Notes under the pieces: generated by a model | The model's database searches: none | The model's input: the letters and a program-made list of their open reading frames with translations, nothing else | Told to the model about the DNA's origin: nothing | Program-made: the position numbers and the translations under genes | DNA from: Rhizobium sp. WYJ-E13 | GTDB lineage: Bacteria; Pseudomonadota; Alphaproteobacteria; Rhizobiales; Rhizobiaceae | NCBI RefSeq assembly: GCF_018987265.1 | Contig: NZ_CP076853.1 | Span: 1,550,001 to 1,614,000 of the forward strand | Direction: 5' to 3' | Length of the DNA: 64,000 nt | In this document: piece by piece, positions 8,808 through 17,225 of the stretch | How the letters are laid out: every line of letters begins with the position of its first letter | Position numbering within the stretch: the stretch's first letter is position 1

Positions 8808-9622
8808 TGAGCATCACCTCGCTGCGCGGCGGCGCGATCGATGCGATCCGTTCCGCCGATCTCGACCGCAAGACGGAACTCGCGCAGGAAAGTGCCGCAA
8901 GATGGTTTGCGCGGCGCATCTCGCTGCGCTCGCCGCTGGACGCGCCCCTGCCCGAGCGTCCCGGCCGGCCGGAAAAGCCGCTGCTGGTGCCGCCGACCCA
9001 GGTCGAGAAGCGCTCGCTGCATACCGTGCCTGGCCGCATCGCCCTGTTGCATGCGATTGCCCATATCGAACTCAATGCCGTCGATCTGGCGCTCGACATC
9101 GTGGCGCGATTCGCTTCCGCCCATGTGCCGAATTCTTTCTTCGATGGCTGGATGCAGGTGGCCTACGAAGAGGCCAAGCACTTCCGCATGGTGCGGAAGC
9201 GCCTCAGTGATCTCGGCGCCGATTATGGTGATCTGCCGGCCCATGATGGCCTCTGGCAGGCGGCGCATTCGACCCGCAACGATCTGACGGCACGCCTAGC
9301 CGTCGTGCCGCTCATTCTCGAAGCGCGTGGTCTCGATGTCACACCTGCGCTGCAGGTCAAGATGCGCGAGACAGGTGACCTCGAAAGCGCCGCGGTGCTC
9401 GACGTCATCTACAATGACGAGAAGGGCCATGTCGCCGTCGGCGCCAAATGGTTCCGCTTCCTCTGCGCACGCGAAAAGCGTGATCCGGCAAGGACATTTC
9501 AGGAATTGGTGCGGGCCAATTTCCGCGGTCCGCTGAAGGCACCGTTCAACGATGTGGCCCGAGCCGAAGCCGGGCTGACGCCCTCCTTCTACAGGGCACT
9601 GACCTCGACCAGCCAGAGCTGA
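8807..9622 (+). CDS. Ferritin-like DUF455 protein
   Basis: 271-residue protein of the DUF455/COG2833 ferritin-like family; function not established. Seen: helical segments with carboxylate-histidine motifs suited to a di-iron site, IAHIELNAVDLALD, YEEAKHFRMVRKRL and NDEKGHVAVGAKWF. There is no signal peptide, so cytoplasmic. The ATG at 8807 overlaps the bcp stop by one base; the longer open frame from 8648 would run through bcp and is rejected. Coupling to a peroxiredoxin hints at a role in peroxide or metal redox handling, which is inference. Confidence 0.85.
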   Translation: MSITSLRGGAIDAIRSADLDRKTELAQESAARWFARRISLRSPLDAPLPERPGRPEKPLLVPPTQVEKRSLHTVPGRIALLHAIAHIELNAVDLALDIVARFASAHVPNSFFDGWMQVAYEEAKHFRMVRKRLSDLGADYGDLPAHDGLWQAAHSTRNDLTARLAVVPLILEARGLDVTPALQVKMRETGDLESAAVLDVIYNDEKGHVAVGAKWFRFLCAREKRDPARTFQELVRANFRGPLKAPFNDVARAEAGLTPSFYRALTSTSQS

Positions 9623-9637
9623 TTGGTAAGCTCTGGC
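9612..9637 (+). terminator. Stem-loop spanning the DUF455 stop codon
   Basis: Perfect 9-bp inverted repeat GCCAGAGCT (9612-9620) / AGCTCTGGC (9629-9637) with loop GATTGGTA. The stop codon TGA (9620-9622) sits at the loop. No long T-run follows, so it may be a weak terminator or a 3'-end stabiliser. Confidence 0.5.
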
Positions 9638-9728
9638 TTGCTGACGTAAACCGACTATTAACCATAAAAGTATGTAATCATTTCCCAATGAGGCGGCGCT
9701 GAAACGGCGAATCTTTGGGAGACCCTCC

Positions 9729-11051
9729 GTGACGAACGGGCATCACAGTCGGGTATTCGGCAAGAGGGCGCAGGAGCACGTCCTCATCCTCGCCAGTGGC
9801 GACAAGGTGCGTCACATGACGGTGAAGCCCTGGATGGCGGCGCTGGCCTTCTGCTTCGTCGGTGTCTTTTCCATCGGCTATCTGCTTGCCACCTCTTACC
9901 TCGTGCTGCGCGACGATCTGATCGGTGCGACCATGGCCCGCCAGGCCCGTATGCAGCATGACTACGAGGATCGCATCGCGGCACTGCGCGCCCAGGTCGA
10001 CCGCATCACCTCCCGCCAGCTTCTTGATCAGCAGGTCGTCGAGGACAAGGTCGACAAGCTGATGGAGCAGCAGATGGCGTTGACCTCGCGCCACGGCAAG
10101 CTCGATAACCTGCTCGACCGCGCCCAAAGCTCCGGCCTGACGGGCAAGGATGTGCCTGCCGCGAATGTTCCGGCGCAATCCTATGCGCCCGACATGAAGG
10201 ACAAGCGCGCTTCGCTGACCGGCGGTGCGCAGGCGATTGAAAATATGCTGGCAGGCGACGGCAAACCGGCCGACGCCGAAACGCCCGATAATTCCACTCT
10301 CGCCTATGTTCCATCACAAGAAACTGTTGGCGACCGCGCTGACCGCATCTTTTCCAAGGTCACGCTTTCGCTGAAGAGCGTCGAGCAGGATCAGAAGAGC
10401 CGTATCGAGCTGCTGACGAGCGACGCCGGCAATGCCGCCGATACGATCCAAGGCGTACTCGACCGCTTCCATATTGCGGTCCCGGCTGAGGCTGTTGCCG
10501 CCAAGGAAGATGAGGACGAAGCCGTCGGTGGTCCTTATGTGGAGCCTGAAAGCAACGACGACTTCAACAATTCGCTGATCCAGCTCGACGGTGCGCTGAC
10601 GCGTCTGGAGGCCGTGCGCAGCACCGCCGAAGCAATGCCCTTCCGAAATCCGGCCATCGGCAAGGAAGTCACCAGCCCCTTCGGCAACCGGCGCGATCCC
10701 TTCCTCGGCCGGCTTGCCCTTCATTCCGGCATCGATTTCCGCTTCTCTCCTGGCGAAAGGATCCGACCCACCGCGCCCGGCAAAGTGATCGCGGCCGGCT
10801 GGACCGGCGGCTACGGCAACATGGTCGAGGTCGATCACGGCAATGGGATTTCGACGCGCTACGGCCATATGTCGGAAATTCTGGTCAAGGTCGGCGACAC
10901 GGTCGACTGCAATGATGTCATCGGCCTGGCCGGCAGCACGGGCCGCTCCACCGGCACGCACCTGCATTATGAGGTGCGCCAGGATGGACATGCCGTCGAC
11001 CCGATCTATTTCATGAATGCCGGCCTTAAACTTGCCACTTATATAAAATAG
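9729..11051 (+). CDS. M23 (LytM-type) peptidase domain envelope protein
   Basis: 440-residue membrane-anchored periplasmic protein. Seen: membrane segment at about residues 35-58, coiled coil after it (RQARMQHDYEDRIAALRAQVDRI), a low-complexity linker, and a C-terminal M23 domain with HSGIDF (His332, Asp336) and HLH (411-413). All three zinc-binding positions look present, so it may be an active peptidoglycan endopeptidase and not only an EnvC/NlpD-like activator. The start is GTG at 9729 behind GGGAGACC. It is transcribed alone. Target bond and partners cannot be read from the sequence. Confidence 0.87.
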   Translation: MTNGHHSRVFGKRAQEHVLILASGDKVRHMTVKPWMAALAFCFVGVFSIGYLLATSYLVLRDDLIGATMARQARMQHDYEDRIAALRAQVDRITSRQLLDQQVVEDKVDKLMEQQMALTSRHGKLDNLLDRAQSSGLTGKDVPAANVPAQSYAPDMKDKRASLTGGAQAIENMLAGDGKPADAETPDNSTLAYVPSQETVGDRADRIFSKVTLSLKSVEQDQKSRIELLTSDAGNAADTIQGVLDRFHIAVPAEAVAAKEDEDEAVGGPYVEPESNDDFNNSLIQLDGALTRLEAVRSTAEAMPFRNPAIGKEVTSPFGNRRDPFLGRLALHSGIDFRFSPGERIRPTAPGKVIAAGWTGGYGNMVEVDHGNGISTRYGHMSEILVKVGDTVDCNDVIGLAGSTGRSTGTHLHYEVRQDGHAVDPIYFMNAGLKLATYIK

Positions 11052-11105
11052 CCGGTCGCGGTAACGAATGCTTCACCTCGCTACCTGGGGTGGAGGCGCT
11101 CTTCC

Positions 11106-11134
11106 TTGACTTGCCGGCCGTTTCGGATTATGTC
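11106..11134 (+). promoter_or_regulatory. Candidate sigma-70 promoter of the DEAD-box helicase
   Basis: TTGACT (11106-11111), 17-base spacer, TATGTC (11129-11134). It lies downstream of the longest possible helicase start (ATG 11090) and upstream of the preferred TTG 11207, so it supports the shorter protein. The -10 match is imperfect. Confidence 0.4.
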
Positions 11135-11206
11135 GCCCAGCATTGCGGCATGCAATCCTGCCGACTCGCCAGAGACCGGCCGAACGAAACGGAAACAGTT
11201 TTCCCT

Positions 11207-12700
11207 TTGACGACATTTGCTGAACTTGGTTTGAGCCCCAAAGTGCTCTCCGCTGTGACCGATGCGGGCTACACGATCCCCACTCCCATTCAGGCCGGGG
11301 CGATCCCCTTCGCGCTTGAACGCCGTGACATCTGCGGCATCGCGCAGACCGGCACCGGCAAGACGGCATCCTTCGTTCTTCCCATGCTGTCGCTTCTGGA
11401 AAAGGGTCGCGCCCGTGCCCGCATGCCCCGCACGCTGATCCTGGAACCGACCCGCGAGCTGGCCGCCCAGGTTGCTGAGAATTTTGAAAAATACGGCAAG
11501 AACCATCGTCTCAACGTCGCCCTCCTCATCGGCGGCGTTTCCTTTGAGGATCAGGACCGCAAGCTTGAGCGCGGCGCCGACGTGCTGATCTGCACGCCCG
11601 GCCGCCTTCTCGACCATTTCGAACGCGGCAAGCTCCTGATGAGCGGCGTCGAGATCCTCGTCATCGACGAAGCCGACCGCATGCTCGACATGGGTTTCAT
11701 CCCCGATATCGAGCGAATCGCCAAGTTGATCCCCTTCACCCGCCAGACGCTGTTCTTCTCGGCCACGATGCCGCCGGAGATCCAGAAGCTCGCGGATCGC
11801 TTCCTGCAGAACCCCGAGCGTATCGAGGTTGCCAAGCCCGCATCAGCTTCCAAGACCATCACGCAGCGTTTCGTCGCCTCTCACGACAAGGATTACGAGA
11901 AGCGCGCCGTGCTGCGTGATCTCATCCGCTCCCAGGAGGATCTCAAGAATGCGATCATCTTCTGCAATCGCAAGAAGGATGTTGCAGATCTCTTCCGTTC
12001 GCTGGAGCGTCACGGCTTCTCGGTCGGCGCCCTGCACGGCGACATGGACCAGCGCTCGCGCATGACGATGCTTGCCAACTTCAAGGACGGCAACATCCAG
12101 CTGCTCGTTGCCTCCGACGTCGCGGCCCGCGGGCTCGATATTCCCGATGTCAGCCACGTCTTCAATTTCGACGTGCCGATCCATTCGGAAGACTATGTTC
12201 ACCGTATCGGCCGCACCGGCCGTGCAGGTCGCTCCGGTGCTTCTTTCACCATCGTCACCCGCCGCGACCAGAAACATGCCGACGCGATCGAAAAGCTGAT
12301 CGGCGAAAAGGTGGAATGGCAGAGTGGCGATCTCTCCGCCCTCCCGCCGGCAGAAGAAAGCCGCGACAGCGAGCGTTCTCCGCGTCGCGGAAAGGGTCGC
12401 GAGAGGGATAAGGATCGTGGCCGCGACCAACGGCCTTCGAGTCATAAATCTGATATCAACGCCGAAGATAATGGCAGCGAAGTCGTGGAAGCAGCACCAG
12501 CAAGGGCCGAAAGCGTGAAGAACGAGCGCAAAGCAGAACAGAAGCCACAGAACAACGCGCGCGGCGGTCGGCAGTATCCGGCAAACGATGACAATCGCGA
12601 TCGTCGCCGCCATCGCGACCATGACGATGGCCCGACGCCGGTTGGATTCGGTGATGACATCCCTGCCTTCATGCTGATCGCGGGCAACGCCAAAGCCTGA
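11207..12700 (+). CDS. DEAD-box ATP-dependent RNA helicase, RhlE-like
   Basis: ATP-driven RNA duplex remodelling, probably in ribosome biogenesis, mRNA decay or cold adaptation. With the TTG start it has 497 residues. Motifs in order: Q motif (FAELGLSPKVL ... PTPIQ), AQTGTGKT starting near residue 45, PTRELA, TPGRL, DEAD near residue 154, SAT, ARGLDIPDV and HRIGRTGRAGR. The last about 110 residues are a basic, disordered Arg/Lys/Asp-rich tail as in RhlE-type helicases. ATGs at 11090 and 11150 would add 39 or 19 non-conserved residues; TTG 11207 has GGAAACAG upstream and begins at the conserved MTTFAELGL. Confidence 0.93.
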   Translation: MTTFAELGLSPKVLSAVTDAGYTIPTPIQAGAIPFALERRDICGIAQTGTGKTASFVLPMLSLLEKGRARARMPRTLILEPTRELAAQVAENFEKYGKNHRLNVALLIGGVSFEDQDRKLERGADVLICTPGRLLDHFERGKLLMSGVEILVIDEADRMLDMGFIPDIERIAKLIPFTRQTLFFSATMPPEIQKLADRFLQNPERIEVAKPASASKTITQRFVASHDKDYEKRAVLRDLIRSQEDLKNAIIFCNRKKDVADLFRSLERHGFSVGALHGDMDQRSRMTMLANFKDGNIQLLVASDVAARGLDIPDVSHVFNFDVPIHSEDYVHRIGRTGRAGRSGASFTIVTRRDQKHADAIEKLIGEKVEWQSGDLSALPPAEESRDSERSPRRGKGRERDKDRGRDQRPSSHKSDINAEDNGSEVVEAAPARAESVKNERKAEQKPQNNARGGRQYPANDDNRDRRRHRDHDDGPTPVGFGDDIPAFMLIAGNAKA

Positions 12701-12708
12701 GCGGTTCC

Positions 12709-13131
12709 ATGGGTAAGCCCGGCATCGATTTCCCCGGCCTCGGCGTAGGCCTGGTGATTTTGCGTGACGGCAAAATCCTTCTCTACAAGCGCATGCGCCC
12801 ACCTGAAGCCGGCTACTGGAATATCGTCGGCGGCAAGGTGGACCATATGGAGCCGGCTGAGGAAGCCGCGCGCCGCGAGGCTGAAGAAGAAACGGGACTG
12901 ACCATCGGTCGCATCGAGCAGATCGGCTCTACCGAACAGATCATCGAAGCTGACCGCCAGCACTGGATTTCCCTTCTTTATATCGCCCGTGAGGTGACGG
13001 GTGAGCCACGGCTCACGGAACCGGACAAGCTCTCGGATTTCGGCTGGTTCGGCCTTGCCGACCTGCCCGAGCCGCTGTCGGCTTTCACCAGGGTTGCGAT
13101 ATCAGCCCTTCCGGCCGGGCAATTGTGCTGA
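12709..13131 (+). CDS. Nudix hydrolase
   Basis: 140-residue pyrophosphohydrolase of NDP-X substrates. The Nudix box G-x5-E-x7-REUxEExGU is complete at residues 42-64 (ends EAARREAEEETGL), so catalysis is likely. The N-terminus PGLGVGLVILRDGKILLYKR and YWNIVGGKVD resemble MutT/ADP-ribose type proteins; the substrate cannot be assigned. It starts eight bases after the helicase stop and is probably co-transcribed with it. Its TGA abuts the convergent TfoX-like gene. Confidence 0.88.
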   Translation: MGKPGIDFPGLGVGLVILRDGKILLYKRMRPPEAGYWNIVGGKVDHMEPAEEAARREAEEETGLTIGRIEQIGSTEQIIEADRQHWISLLYIAREVTGEPRLTEPDKLSDFGWFGLADLPEPLSAFTRVAISALPAGQLC

Positions 13132-13449
13132 TCATTCCGCGCGCAATGCTGCCTCATAGGCAAGCCGCACCCAGCGCGCCATGATATCGGGGTCGTCATA
13201 GGCCTCTTCGGGGATGCTCCAGTAAGGCATTTTCACCGGAGCGCCCTTCTTGCCCTCATAGAACCATTGGCTGGCGCCTGCCGCGGCAAATTCCGGCGCG
13301 CTTTTTTCATCGGCCTTCAGCAGAATTTCGTCGCGCACTTCGAGTGCCAGGATGCGGCCGAGATGATAGATGCCCTTGCCGCCGAACATGCGCTTGATGG
13401 TGACGGGTCCAAGCGACTGAAACATCTCCTCGATGCCGGCATTGTCCAT
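13132..13449 (-). CDS. TfoX N-terminal domain protein
   Basis: 105-residue protein matching the TfoX/Sxy N-terminal domain: IEEMFQSLGPVTIKRMFGGKGIYHLGRILALE followed by EILLKADE and the PVKMPYWSIPEEA segment. The C-terminal TfoX domain is absent, as in most alphaproteobacterial stand-alone versions. Sxy/TfoX activates competence genes with CRP in gammaproteobacteria, but that role should not be carried over here. It lies directly downstream of the flavin reductase gene on the same strand (10 bases) and converges with the Nudix gene with no spacer. Confidence 0.82.
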   Translation of the reverse strand: MDNAGIEEMFQSLGPVTIKRMFGGKGIYHLGRILALEVRDEILLKADEKSAPEFAAAGASQWFYEGKKGAPVKMPYWSIPEEAYDDPDIMARWVRLAYEAALRAE

Positions 13450-13459
13450 GATTTGAAGC

Positions 13460-13966
13460 CTATACCGAATGATAGCCGCGGTTCAGATAGAGAAGCGCCG
13501 GATGCATTTCGGTAAAGCGCACGGCAGCGACCTCGCCGAAAATGACATTGTGGGTCGGCATTTCCTTGATGTCGGTCACCCGGCAGTCGAAGACGGCGAG
13601 TGCATCGGCTAGGACCGGCGCGCCCGTTGCCAGCGTTTCGAAGCGGGCGCTCAAGAAACGATCCCCGTTTTCCAGATGCGTGCGGCCTGAAAAAGCATCG
13701 GCAACACCCTGATGGTGCGCGCCGAGCGAGTTCAGCGCAAAGATGCCGCTGCGCCAGAAGATCTCGTTCTTCTCATTGGTGTTGTTGAGGCAGACGAGAA
13801 CGGAAGCCGGATTGTCGGATACCGAGCAGGCAGCCGTGATGGTGACGCCGCGGCGGGCTTCCCCGAGCGCCGTCGTCACGAGCTGCACATGGCCGGCATA
13901 GCGGCTCATGGCATCGCGATAGAGGCCGGGATCGATATGCTGCCTGTTCAACACATGCTTCTCCAC
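13460..13966 (-). CDS. Flavin reductase-like domain protein (FMN-binding)
   Basis: 168-residue protein of the flavin reductase-like (DIM6/NTAB) family, which supplies reduced flavin to two-component monooxygenases. Seen: YRDAMSRYAGHVQLVTT, GVTITAACSVSDNPASVLVCLN, FALNSLG and FGEVAAVRF, which are the flavin-binding split-barrel features. No partner monooxygenase is nearby, so the physiological acceptor is unknown. The first ATG (13966) begins MEKHVLNRQHIDP. It probably forms a two-gene unit with the TfoX-domain gene. Confidence 0.85.
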   Translation of the reverse strand: MEKHVLNRQHIDPGLYRDAMSRYAGHVQLVTTALGEARRGVTITAACSVSDNPASVLVCLNNTNEKNEIFWRSGIFALNSLGAHHQGVADAFSGRTHLENGDRFLSARFETLATGAPVLADALAVFDCRVTDIKEMPTHNVIFGEVAAVRFTEMHPALLYLNRGYHSV

Positions 13967-14126
13967 AATCCGTGTCTTGTTCTTGTTATTTCACCAATAT
14001 GGCGGGCATCGGTTACCTTTTCTACAATGGCACCCGCTAAAAGCTGCAGAACCTGCTTGTTTTTCTTTGACGATTGCCGCCGTGCGGATAAAAGGGCATG
14101 GACAAGACGAGAGACCTGCACCTTTC

Positions 14127-15209
14127 ATGATGACCTTGCGTGTCATAGCCGCCCTTCTGTCGCTCCTGGCGTTGACGGCCGAAAGCCGTGCAGCCGGCGT
14201 GACGATCGGTGTCGTGGCGCCCCAGGACGGTACTTTCGCCTCGCTCGGCGCACAGGTTCGCGCTGGCGCGGTTTTCCAGATTGGGCAGGCTGGCGATACG
14301 ATCGTTCCGATCAGCGAGACCTGCCAGGACAATAGCGGCCAGGCGATCGCCGATGCGCTGATTGCCGCCAAGGTTCAGATCGCCATCGGTTTCCTCTGCA
14401 GCGAAACGCTGGAAGGCGCGCTTCCGAAGCTCAAGGATGCCAATATCCCTGCCATTACCGTGTCGGTGCGCTCGCACATCCTGATGGAGGATTCGCTGAA
14501 GAACGGCTGGCCTTTCTTCCGCCTCGGCCCTCAGGACGGCGACGAAGCCGCCAAGATCATCCAGGTCATCTTACAGCAATGGGCGGCGTCTCCGATCGCC
14601 CTTGTCGAGGATGGCACGATCCACGGCCGTGAGCTGACGGAAGCCGTGCGCAACGCTCTGGAGGAAAACGGCCTGAAGGCCGTCTTTACCGACACATACA
14701 GGCCGGGACAGGAACAGCAGATCGGACTTGTGCGCCGCTTGAAACGGGCGGGCGCCACCAAGGTCTTTATCGGCGGCGATAGGAACGATGCCGCCGTTAT
14801 CGCGCGTGACGCCAAGGCTGAAAACATTCCGTTGGATATCCTGAGCGGCGATGCGATGCGCGCTGCCAACCAGCCGCTTGCGCTTGCGGACGGCGTACGC
14901 GCCGTTGCGATTCCGGAATACGCTCTTCTGCCGGAGGCAGATTCAACCGTCCACGCGATGCGGGCAGCAGGAGTCGAGCCTGAAGGTTATGCCCTGCCTG
15001 CGGCAGCTGCGGCACTCATTGCCAGTCAGGCCGTGCAGGCGGCGTTAAGCGAAGGCAAGCCAGTCGCAGAAAAGTTGGTCGGAACGCAATTCAAGACGCC
15101 GATCGGCGCCATTATCTTCACACCGGCTCATGAGCTTTCGCAAAATCCCTATCGTCTCCTCGAATGGCGCGGCGACGCTTTCGTCCTGTCCGCCGATGGG
15201 ACGGACTGA
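14127..15209 (+). CDS. Orphan ABC-type periplasmic binding protein (LivK-like)
   Basis: 360-residue protein with an N-terminal signal peptide (MMTLRVIAALLSLLALTAESRA, cleavage near residue 23) and a type I periplasmic-binding fold related to branched-chain amino-acid binding proteins: GVVAPQDGTFASLGAQVRAGA and PFFRLGPQDGDEAAKI. No permease or ATPase gene is adjacent, so it either serves a distant transporter or acts in sensing. The frame is open upstream to 13977, but only the ATG at 14127 gives a signal peptide. An immediate second ATG at 14130 is equally possible. The ligand is unknown. Confidence 0.82.
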   Translation: MMTLRVIAALLSLLALTAESRAAGVTIGVVAPQDGTFASLGAQVRAGAVFQIGQAGDTIVPISETCQDNSGQAIADALIAAKVQIAIGFLCSETLEGALPKLKDANIPAITVSVRSHILMEDSLKNGWPFFRLGPQDGDEAAKIIQVILQQWAASPIALVEDGTIHGRELTEAVRNALEENGLKAVFTDTYRPGQEQQIGLVRRLKRAGATKVFIGGDRNDAAVIARDAKAENIPLDILSGDAMRAANQPLALADGVRAVAIPEYALLPEADSTVHAMRAAGVEPEGYALPAAAAALIASQAVQAALSEGKPVAEKLVGTQFKTPIGAIIFTPAHELSQNPYRLLEWRGDAFVLSADGTD

Positions 15210-15269
15210 CCTATTGACTATGCCGTAAGGCGGCCCTGCCCGCTTCCGGTTGAGATGGAGACCGAGACC

Positions 15270-15947
15270 ATGACGAAATTGCCCATCCGCATCGCCCCAT
15301 CGATCCTGGCGGCAGATTTTGCAAAGCTCGGCGAGGAAGTGCGCAACGTCACCGCGGCCGGCGCCGACTGGATCCATCTCGACGTCATGGATGGGCATTT
15401 CGTGCCGAACATCTCCTTCGGCCCCGATGTCATCAAGTCGCTGCGTTCCTATACGGATGCGACCTTCGACTGCCACCTGATGATCTCGCCCGCCGATCCC
15501 TATCTGGAGGCTTTCGCCAAGGCCGGCTGCGACCGCATCACCGTACATGCAGAGGCCGGACCTCACCTGCACCGTTCGCTGCAGACGATCCGTCATCTCG
15601 GCAAGAAGGTCGGCGTCACCCTCAATCCGGCAACGCCGCTCTCGGTGGTCGAGAACGTGCTTGACGATGTCGACCTCATTCTCATTATGTCCGTCAACCC
15701 CGGTTTCGGCGGCCAGAAATTCATTCCGGCAATGGCAGACAAGGTCGCAGCGGCCAAGTCACTCATCGGTGACCGCCCGATCGAGCTTGAAGTGGACGGC
15801 GGTGTGACGGTCGATACCGCGCCTGCCGTGGCAAAGGCCGGCGGCAATGTGCTCGTCGCCGGATCGGCAATTTTCAAGGGCGGCTCGGCCGAGGCCTATC
15901 GCCAGGCGATATCAGCCCTTCGCAACGCGGCTGAGGGAGCTCGCTGA
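15270..15947 (+). CDS. rpe: Ribulose-phosphate 3-epimerase
   Basis: Interconverts ribulose-5-phosphate and xylulose-5-phosphate in the pentose phosphate pathway. 225 residues in a TIM barrel. Seen: [17 protein letters not shown], the [16 protein letters not shown] metal/active-site segment, [20 protein letters not shown] and the phosphate-binding VDGGV / VAGSAIF motifs. ATG 15270 has a GGAG box nine bases upstream; an in-frame ATG at 15255 overlaps that box and is less likely. The stop overlaps the next start (TGATGA), so rpe and the next two genes form a tight operon. Confidence 0.96.
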   Translation: MTKLPIRIAPSILAADFAKLGEEVRNVTAAGADWIHLDVMDGHFVPNISFGPDVIKSLRSYTDATFDCHLMISPADPYLEAFAKAGCDRITVHAEAGPHLHRSLQTIRHLGKKVGVTLNPATPLSVVENVLDDVDLILIMSVNPGFGGQKFIPAMADKVAAAKSLIGDRPIELEVDGGVTVDTAPAVAKAGGNVLVAGSAIFKGGSAEAYRQAISALRNAAEGAR

Positions 15948-16675
15948 TGACGAAGCGCATGTTCATGGGCGGGCTTTTCGCTGCCTTGCTGACCGGCATG
16001 GTCGCCACGGCCTCTGCTGGCGATATCGCCAATATGCAGCCTGTCGGCTTCTCCGCCGACGGCAAGGTCTTTGCCTTCCAGGAATTCGGCATGAAGGATG
16101 GCAATGTCCCCTATTCGGAGACCTATTTCATCGATACCGAAACGGGTGCCGATCTCGAGGGCACGCCCTTTCATCTGGAACTGACGGACAAGGACGCCAA
16201 TCTGTCCAAGGCGCGCCGCCAGAATCTGACGGCAGCCCGCCAGCAGATGGACAAGTACGACCTTCTGACCAATCCCGGCCTGATCGCAGCCTTCAACCCA
16301 CCGACCGAGCTCGGCTCGCCGATGAAGACGATCCGCTACACAACGATTGCCAGCGACGGCCCGGCACGCGGCGCCTTTTCGCTGTTGCTTGGCGATGCCG
16401 AGGTTGCCAAGCCGGAAAGCTGCAAGGACGTCAAGCGCGTCATCGGCTTCACCCTGCAGCTTATCGAGAAGGACGGTGCGCCGAACCGCCAACTCGTCCA
16501 CGAGGATAAGGCAATCCCTGATGACCGTGGCTGCCCGGTGGAATATCGTATGGGCGGTGCCCTCGTCTATCAGCCGGAATCGGGCAAGCCTGTCCATATC
16601 GCCCTCATCCTGGCGCTGAGCGCTACCCCTGACGGCCGCAACGGCCGCTGGATCGCCGTTCCGGTTCACCCCTGA
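15947..16675 (+). CDS. Secreted DUF2259 protein
   Basis: 242-residue predicted periplasmic protein with a clear signal peptide (MFMGGLFAALLTGMVATASAG, cleavage near residue 25). The body (QPVGFSADGKVFAFQEFGMKDGNVPYSETYFIDTETG) matches the DUF2259/COG5497 secreted family: beta-rich, reminiscent of WD/TolB-like blades. No catalytic motif is recognised and the function is unknown. It overlaps the rpe stop by one base and is followed two bases later by a membrane protein gene, so the three are probably co-expressed. Confidence 0.75.
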   Translation: MTKRMFMGGLFAALLTGMVATASAGDIANMQPVGFSADGKVFAFQEFGMKDGNVPYSETYFIDTETGADLEGTPFHLELTDKDANLSKARRQNLTAARQQMDKYDLLTNPGLIAAFNPPTELGSPMKTIRYTTIASDGPARGAFSLLLGDAEVAKPESCKDVKRVIGFTLQLIEKDGAPNRQLVHEDKAIPDDRGCPVEYRMGGALVYQPESGKPVHIALILALSATPDGRNGRWIAVPVHP

Positions 16676-16677
16676 GA

Positions 16678-17163
16678 ATGAACCGTTTGCGGGCGGCATG
16701 GCCGTCCTTTTCAGAACTGTTCATCGGCGCCCCGCTCTGGGGCGTCCAGATGCTGATCTCGGCGATGGCCGGGCTCTATCTGCGCAATGGCATGGAGACG
16801 AGCCATGTGCTCGATCTCGCCCTCCTCTATTTCGGCGGCGGGATGCTTTCCTGGCCCTTCAACCTGATTGCCGGACGATACCTTGCGCTCGGCCATCGGG
16901 TCGAGACGCGTTTCGCCGCCTTCTTCCTGGCGCTGACGGCGGGCACGGTTCTGATGACGGCCTTTCTCTTCGCCATGGATTATCGGATTTTCTATTCCCG
17001 CTGGCACGCGCCGTTCGGGTCGGTCATCTGGGTGTTCCAGTTCGTCTTTACCGGCGCGAGCGCCGTTTATCAGTTCCTCGTAATCGGTCTGGGGCTGTTT
17101 TTGCCCATCGGACTCGTCTGTCTGCTCGCTACCAGCCTGGCTCTTGCCAAACGCATGCGTTGA
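16678..17163 (+). CDS. Small integral membrane protein, unknown function
   Basis: 161 residues with about four hydrophobic segments (near 17-35, 44-65, 79-101 and 118-155) and a short basic C-terminus (AKRMR). No family motif recognised. Begins two bases after the DUF2259 stop and ends about 60 bases before purB, so it is part of the rpe cluster. A few charged or aromatic residues lie between the segments (YRIFYSRWHAPFG loop), suggesting a structural or small transporter-like role that cannot be specified. Confidence 0.7.
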   Translation: MNRLRAAWPSFSELFIGAPLWGVQMLISAMAGLYLRNGMETSHVLDLALLYFGGGMLSWPFNLIAGRYLALGHRVETRFAAFFLALTAGTVLMTAFLFAMDYRIFYSRWHAPFGSVIWVFQFVFTGASAVYQFLVIGLGLFLPIGLVCLLATSLALAKRMR

Positions 17164-17225
17164 GATTACCGGCCGTCTTTGCTACAGGGGCGGCAGCTAC
17201 TGTCACGAAATGAAGGCGCTCGCCC

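Noticed and set aside
13132..13449. Natural competence regulator role for the TfoX-domain protein
   Set aside because: Only the N-terminal domain is present and no competence genes are near; the domain name does not carry the function.
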